A stretch of 64,000 nt of DNA, taken from Botryococcus braunii (Eukaryota > Chlorophyta > Trebouxiophyceae). Each line of letters starts with the position of its first letter. Within the stretch, counting starts at the first letter, position 1. The position numbers were made by a program, and so were the translations under genes. Below, one piece after another: positions 53,818 to 64,000 of the stretch. The stretch is taken from the NCBI GenBank assembly GCA_002005505.1, contig KV908440.1:42501-106500 (forward strand), read 5' to 3'. Under the pieces are notes generated by a model, which did not search any database, was not told the origin of the DNA, and saw nothing but the letters and a program-made list of their open reading frames with translations.

Positions 53818-55783
53818 GAGCCGGAGCCCTCCGCTTTCTCGCCCTAAAGGAATGATAATATGATTGACATATTGTACACATATACGCAGTACCCATCGTG
53901 ACGTGATATATCGATAATATATATGTTAATGCAGCTGCCCAGCGTGGCATCTGCAGCCGTATTGTGAACTCTGTACCATATGTCTGGTGGGTCCCTAGAG
54001 ATCTCGTTGCCTTCTTAGGATACAAAGCTTCCAAGGGCCGAATGGCAACGTGGATAACCTTCTTATCCCCCTGGCACTCGGGTTTTTTTGTTGGGGGGGG
54101 GGGGAGATTGTGGCGCTCATGCAAAAGAGTGCATTTTCTTCGAAGAAATTCCATGTATGGAATCCTCGAAGAAATCCATATGGAAGCTCTGTTACTTACC
54201 GATATATGTACCACGTGGGTCCATGTGGGCGTGCAACATGGGGGACGCTTACAGGTACACATGTACCTCTCGGTGACGCTTGTACTGGAGCTAACTCCAG
54301 ATCATCATGTGCCATATTAGAATACGCTACATATCAGCCTCCACCTGCGCAGGCGAATTAGAAAAGCACATCTGGAGTGACAGAGTTCATATTAGACCGT
54401 AACAGCACAATGTATCATAGTGTATGCTGGCTAGTATCATTCTGTTACGTAACATATACGGTCTCACGTAGCTAGAGCTATAGAGCGAGGTGCGCCTGTG
54501 CTGTCCTTGTAGACCGCGGCCATGGCAAGCGTTTAAAAGGAAACTTCTCCGTATCGCACCTTCCGTACCCGAGCTGAAATGTGTCGACGTCGGGAATTTA
54601 AGAGATATGAGGTTCTAAACCTGGGTCTGTAGCACCATGGTCCGGAGTGTTCGTGACGTGCACGTGTTGGTTGGCACTATTGATTGCAGGTGTACACCAG
54701 TTGTATCCACACGAGGTTCGTTGGGGCTCTGCATATGGGAGCCACGGGGCACATGCAGACGTGTCTCTCAAGGGGACCCGCCTGGGCGCGCAGATGTTCA
54801 TTGCGTTTTCTCGGGCAGGCCACGTTTGATATGGTTCGGTTCAGATGGAGTCGTTGCAGACATGCCTTGCCCACATGTGCCCACATGTACATCTGGAAGC
54901 CCGTAAGGGCCAAATTTATTGTTGCTTAAACCACCTTGAGGCCAAGCCTAGGTCTGTCCTCGCTGCGATTATATATAAAATACACACAATGAAGTGTTTG
55001 AAAGGCAGCACGTTCTGAAATATGTGTATGTGCCAAACTCAAAGTCGTGATAAGTCTGACGCAGTCGACACTCATACATTTAATCTCAGCATTCTGGTGG
55101 GCAATCGGCACTCAATTGAGTTGAAACACCCAATATTGGGTGAGGGCTACGTAGATATACCCCTTTGGATCTCACATGTGGCAGGAGTGGGGGCTGCCAG
55201 GAGTGGGGCTTGGAGCATTTTAAGGGCGGGTCGCCGTCCCTCACTCCTTTTGCTCTATTAGAATAATGCGTTGTAAGTTTTTTGGGGACGTACACGCCAG
55301 CAGAAGATTGTAGCTACATGAAGACTATAGTCTGCTTCATTGCAGCTAATCAACGTGGTTGCTATTCTCGCCCCCCCCCCCCTTCTAAGGCACATGATTA
55401 TTTAGGCACATGAAGAGCTGAAGATAATACTCTGCTTCATCGGAGCTGATCAACTTAATTGTTTATGTTGTCCTTCTCTATACACATAAAGGGCAATGCA
55501 TTTCCCGAAACCCCCGAACATAACATATACTGTATAGACAGCGACGCACATCCCACAACCCGCATGGAATTGGCCATAGCAGAAAGAGTAACGCACGTTT
55601 GCAACCCTCTACCCATAAGTAAAAGACTGTGGAATCCTAACTCCATCTCCCCACAAGAGAGCCTCGGTTCCAGCTGCCGATATCGCGACCAGCAGCCCCG
55701 GCCCAGCACTTTTGCAAGTACTTCTCATAAGTGGACGCTGTGTCAAGAACCAGATCTTGTCTAAATAAGATTCTCATGGGGAA

Positions 55784-56103
55784 GGGACGTCTGATGAATG
55801 AAGTGACGATCGAGGACGTCTAATGAATCAAGTGATGAGCAAGGACGTCTAATGAATCAAGTGATGATCAAGGACGTCTGATATATCAAGGGATGATCGA
55901 GGACGTCTGATGAATCAAGTGATGAGCAAGGACGTCTAATGAATCAAGTGATGATCAAGGACGCCTGATGAATCAAGTGACGATCGAGGACGTCTGATGA
56001 ATCAAGTGATGATCGAGGACGTCTAATGAATCAAGTGATGATCAAGGACGTCTGATGAATCAAGTGATGATCAAGGACGTCTGATGAATCAAGTGATGAG
56101 CAA
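55784..56103. repeat. 29-bp satellite in unit 1, 11 copies
   Basis: Unit AAGGACGTCTGATGAATCAA plus GTGATGATC; alternating GAGC/GATC and TAATG/TGATG variants. Confidence 0.96.
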
Positions 56104-56724
56104 GGGCCTGCACCCGCGTCAAAACCTGCTTCAAAGGAGGTTTTAGAATTCGCTGCCCTCTTCATCAAGGTAAAAGTGAGGAGCAGAACGGTCTTCTCTA
56201 TAGACGCCCAGATAAGTTCTTACACCTCTTTGTGTTGGGCCTCATATGATAAAAGTCATAAGGGAAAACCATATTTACAAATGCGGATCATCGATTGATC
56301 GGAGGGTTATATAGATAGCTTCCCATTTACAAATGCGCACCATCAATCGATCATTGCAATGGTTCGAAGGGTTATCCCCAGTTTCCCCGGATCATGATGG
56401 ACCATACGGTAATGCTACTAGGCCCCGAAGTCCATGGAGCACTTGAGAGCTATCTGAGTGTCCCAGGTGCTGTGCGACCTTAGTTGCTAGACATGGGCCA
56501 TTCTTGAATCTGATTGCAATCCTCATCTTATTGCCGTCCTCTTCAGCCTTAGTGGCTGGTCCTGGATGCAATTATTCCTTCCTTCCTTGGAACAAATGCA
56601 TCCGAGCCAGATCGCGATTGCGTTATTGTATTTGCTCGACATGTCCTAGTCTTCCGTGACCTCGGAGGTTGAGCACTTAACTATAGGCATGGTGGCATGA
56701 CGACTGGGACCCTCCTTGGATACA

Positions 56725-56880
56725 GCTGCGAGAGCAGTACTGCTGCGAGAGCTGTACTGCGGCGAGAGCTGTACTGCTGCAAGAGCTGTACTGCTGCGAG
56801 AGCTGTACCACTGTGAGAGCAGAACTGCTGTGAGAGCTGTACTGCTGTGAGAGCTGTACTGCTCTTGGAGCAGTACTGCT
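56725..56880. repeat. 17-bp minisatellite in unit 1
   Basis: Unit GAGAGCTGTACTGCTGC, about nine copies. Counterpart at 59965-60190. Confidence 0.93.
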
Positions 56881-56999
56881 GCATCCTGGCGAACCCAGAG
56901 CGAGCACTACAAGGACCCGAGGTTGGCGCATACAGGTTCCAAGATATTTCCTCGAATCGATTTACTGGAGATCTCTGTTCAAAAGGATTCCTGATGACT

Positions 57000-57110
57000 T
57001 CTGAAAAAGGTGTCCTGGAGACTTCTGCAAAACGTTTTCTGGAGATTTGTGCAAATGGTGTCCTGGAGACTTCGGCAAAAGGTTCCCTGGAGTCTTCTGC
57101 AACTGCCTTG
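57000..57110. repeat. Short degenerate repeat in unit 1
   Basis: About four copies of GGTGTCCTGGAGACTTCTGC-like units; counterpart at 60300-60410. Confidence 0.8.
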
Positions 57111-59104
57111 CAAGAGGTACCTCCCCACCACTTCAAAGACGCTCATGGTCATCACGAGCCGGAGCCCTCCGCTTTCTCGCCCTAAAGGAATGATAATATG
57201 ATTGACATATTGTACACATATACGCAGTACCCATCGTGACGTGATATATCGATAATATATATGTTAATGCAGCTGCCCAGCGTGGCATCTGCAGCCGTAT
57301 TGTGAACTCTGTACCATATGTCTGGTGGGTCCCTAGAGATCTCGTTGCCTTCTTAGGATACAAAGCTTCCAAGTGCCGAATGGCAACGTGGATAACCTTC
57401 TTATCCCCCTGGCACTCGGGTTTTTTTGTTGGGGGGGGGGGGGAGATTGTGGCGCTCAAGCAAAAGAGTGCATTTTCTTCGAAGAAATTCCATGTATGGA
57501 ATCCTCGAAGAAATCCATATGGAAGCTCTGTTACTTACCGATATATGTACCACGTGGGTCCATGTGGGCGTGCAACATGGGGGACGCTTACAGGTACACA
57601 TGTACCTCTCGGTGACGCTTGTACTGGAGCTAACTCCAGATCATCATGTGCCATATTAGAATACGCTACATATCAGCCTCCACCTGCGCAGGCGAATTAG
57701 AAAAGCACATCTGGAGTGACAGAGTTCATATTAGACCGTAACAGCACAATGTATCATAGTGTATGCTGGCTAGTATCATTCTGTTACGTAACATATACGG
57801 TCTCACGTAGCTAGAGCTATAGAGCGAGGTGCGCCTGTGCTGTCCTTGTAGACCGCGGCCATGGCAAGCGTTTAAAAGGAAACTTCTCCGTATCGCACCT
57901 TCCGTACCCGAGCTGAAATGTGTCGACGTCGGGAATTTAAGAGATATGAGGTTCTAAACCTGGGTCTGTAGCACCATGGTCCGGAGTGTTCGTGACGTGC
58001 ACGTGTTGGTTGGCACTATTGATTGCAGGTGTACACCAGTTGTATCCACACGAGGTTCGTTGGGGCTCTGCATATGGGAGCCACGGGGCACATGCAGACG
58101 TGTCTCTCAAGGGGACCCGCCTGGGCGCGCAGGTGTTCATTGCGTTTTCTCGGGCAGGCCACGTTTGATATGGTTCGGTTCAGATGGAGTCGTTGCAGAC
58201 ATGCCTTGCCCACATGTGCCCACATGTACATCTGGAAGCCCGTAAGGGCCAAATTTATTGTTGCTTAAACCACCTTGAGGCCAAGCCTAGGTCTGTCCTC
58301 GCTGCGATTACATATAAAATACACACAATGAAGTGTTTTGAAAGGCAGCACGTTCTGAAATATGTGTATTTGCCAAACTGAAAGTCGTGATAAGTCTGAC
58401 GCAGTCGACACTCATACAATTAATCTGAGCATTCTGGTGGGCAATCGGCACTCAATTGAGTTGAAACACCCAATATTGGGTGAGGGCTACGTAGGTATAC
58501 CCCTTTGGATCTCACATGTGGCAGGAGTGGGGGCTGCCAGGAGTGGGGCTTGGAGCATTTAAAGGGCAGGTCGCCGTCCCTCACTCCTTTTGCTCTATTA
58601 GAATAATGCGTTGTAAAGTTTTTTGGGGACGTACACGCTAGCAGAAGATTTGTAGTCTGCTTCATTGCAGCTAATCAACGTGGTTGCTTTTCTCGCCCCC
58701 CCCCCCTCTATAAGGCACATAATTATTTAGGCACATGAAGAGCTGCAGATTGTACTCTGCTTCATCGGAGCTGATCAACTTAATTGTTTATGTTATCCTT
58801 CTCTATACACATAAAGGGCCCGTTCCCGAAACCCCCAAACATAACATATACTGTATAGACAGCGACGCACATCCCACAATCCGCATGGAATCGGCCATAG
58901 CAGAAAGAGTAACGCACGTTTGCAACCCTCTACCCATAAGTAAAAGACCGTGGAATCCTAACTCCATCTCCCCACAAGAGAGCCTCGGTTCCAGCTGCCG
59001 ATATCGCGACCAGCAGCCCCGGCCCAGCACTTTTGCAAGTAAATCTCAAAAGTGGACGCTGTGTCAATTGTCTTGCAAGAACCAGATCTTTTCTAAATAA
59101 GATT

Positions 59105-59325
59105 CTCATGGGGAAGGGACGTATGATGAATGAAATGATGATCAAGGACGTCTGATGAATGAAGTGACGATCGAGGACGTCTGATGAATCAAGTGATGAG
59201 CAAGGACGTCTAATGAATCAAGTGATGATCAAGGACGTCTGATGAATCAAGTGATGATCAAGGACGTCTGATGAATCAAGTGAGGATCAAGGACGTCTGA
59301 TGAATCAAGTGTTGAGCAAGGGCCT
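59105..59325. repeat. 29-bp satellite in unit 2, 7 copies
   Basis: Same unit as at 55784-56103, four copies fewer. Confidence 0.95.
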
Positions 59326-59964
59326 GCACCCGCGTCAAAACCTGCTTCAAAGGAGGTTTTAGAATTCGCTGCCCTCTTCATCAAGGTAAAAGTGAGGAGC
59401 AGAACGGCCCGTTCAAAAGTGAAAAGCAGAACGGTCTTCTCTGTCGACGCCCAGATAAATTCTTACACCTCTTTGTGTTGGGCCTCATATGATAAAAGTC
59501 ATAAGGGAAAACCATATCTACAAATGCGGACCATCGATTGATCGGAGGGTTATATAGATAGCTTCCCATTTACAAATGCGCACCATCAATCGATCATTGC
59601 AATGGTTCGAAGGGTTATCCCCAGTTTCCCCGGATCATGATGGACCATACGGTAATGCTACTAGGCCCCGAAGTCCATGGAGCACTTGAGAGCTATCTGA
59701 GTCTCCCAGGTGCTGTGCGACCTTAGTTGGCTAGACATGGGCCATTCTTGAATCTGATTGCAATCCTCATGTTATTGCCGTCCTCTTCAGCCCTAGTGGC
59801 TGGTCGTGGATGCAATTATTCCTTCCTTCCTTGGAACAAATGCATCCGATCCAGATCGCGATTGCGTTATTGTATTTGCTCGAGATGTCCTAGTCTTCCA
59901 CAACCTCGTTTTTCAGCACTTAACTCTAGGCCTGATGGCATGACGACGTGGAGCCTCCTTGGGT

Positions 59965-60190
59965 GCAGCTGCGAGAGCAGCACTGCTGCGAGAGCTGTAC
60001 TGCTGCGAGAGCTGTCATGCTGTGAGAGCTCTACTGCTGCAAGAGCTGTACTGCTGCAAGAGCTGTACTGCTGCGAGAGCTGCACCACTGTGAGAGCAGA
60101 ACTGCTGTGAGAGTTGTACTGCTGTGAGAGCTGTACTGCTGCAAGAGCTGTACTGCTGCAACAGCAGTACCGCTCCAAGAGCAGTAGTGC
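59965..60190. repeat. 17-bp minisatellite in unit 2
   Basis: More copies than unit 1, same GAGAGCTGTACTGCTGC consensus. Confidence 0.93.
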
Positions 60191-60469
60191 TACATCCTGA
60201 CGAACCAGAGCCAGCGCTGCAAGGACCCAAGGTTGGCGCGTGCAGGTTTCCAAGAGATTTCCGCGAAGCGATTTACTGGACATTTCTGTTCAAAAGGATT
60301 CCTGATGACTTCGGCAAATGATGTCCAGGAGACTTCTGCAAAACGTTTCCTGAAGATTTGTGCAAAAGGTGTCCTGGAGACTTCGGCAAAAGGTTCCCTG
60401 GAGTCTTCTGAAACTGCCTTGCAAGAGGTACCTCCCCACCACTTCAAAGACACTCATGGTCATCACGAG

Positions 60470-64000
<3,531 letters not shown>

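Larger units (their letters stand above)
53818..57155. repeat. 3.3-kb tandem duplication, unit 1
   Basis: Starts GAGCCGGAGCCCTCCGC and ends ...CATCACGAG. Direct head-to-tail with unit 2 and nearly identical outside its minisatellites. No gene recognised; the ORFs differ between units or are short. Confidence 0.95.
57156..60469. repeat. 3.3-kb tandem duplication, unit 2
   Basis: Begins with the same GAGCCGGAG at the junction and ends CATCACGAG before unrelated GGTCGCC. 3314 bp against 3338 in unit 1. Confidence 0.95.

Noticed and set aside
53699..54262. 187-aa minus ORF in the tandem duplication
   Set aside because: It extends beyond the duplicated unit and is cut shorter in unit 2; no domain recognised.
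55784..56103. 29-bp repeat as a CRISPR array
   Set aside because: Units abut without unique spacers; it is a satellite in a eukaryotic context.

Overview
The window looks like a piece of a large, repeat-rich plant-lineage nuclear genome. Intron-split genes sit in long introns packed with dinucleotide, trinucleotide and homopolymer tracts, and one third of the window is nested LTR retrotransposons. The gene content is a plastid/cyanobacterial-type carotenoid oxygenase, a GH51-like cell-wall glycosidase and Peter Pan/SSF1. Telo-box-like motifs and a Copia primer site that matches the anticodon arm of plant initiator tRNA-Met point the same way. A streptophyte alga of the Chara type is my best guess, but this is inference, not an identification.

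Layout. 1-1441: flank with a foldback (inverted-repeat) element. 1442-19850: a Ty3/Gypsy element with 1360-bp LTRs, a 2.2-kb leader containing a ~442-bp repeat, gag, and a pol that carries a Dam-like adenine methyltransferase domain before RT and a PHD finger before integrase. Its left LTR is split by a complete Ty1/Copia element (2700-9197, minus strand) flanked by the 5-bp duplication TTAAC. The Copia element has identical-looking LTRs, an intact 1800-residue polyprotein and, upstream of it, a 90-residue ORF whose N-terminus nearly copies the histone H3 tail. That ORF overlaps the polyprotein start by ATGA. 19851-25953: intergenic DNA with a tRNA-like SINE pair, a large (GT)n field, a 78-bp duplication and a second foldback element.

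25954-39084, minus strand: a multi-exon secreted-type glycoside hydrolase gene. Eleven exons join in phase to give a carbohydrate-binding-like N-terminal part and a GH51-like catalytic part. Three further upstream exons are tentative. Its introns contain three long near-perfect palindromes. 42454-51137, plus strand: a carotenoid oxygenase gene of the RPE65/CCD family, with all four iron-binding histidine motifs visible but a penultimate exon with reading-frame breaks. The two genes are divergent and share the 39.1-42.4 kb interval. 51138-53817: intergenic. 53818-60469: a 3.3-kb direct tandem duplication with internal minisatellites. 61594-64000, minus strand: the 3' part of Peter Pan/SSF1, running off the right edge.

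The two retrotransposons are the most unusual content. One carries a chromatin reader (PHD) and a DNA methyltransferase-like domain; the other carries a histone H3 tail look-alike. Both look young: 3 differences were seen between the 1360-bp Gypsy LTRs and none between the Copia LTRs, by eye.
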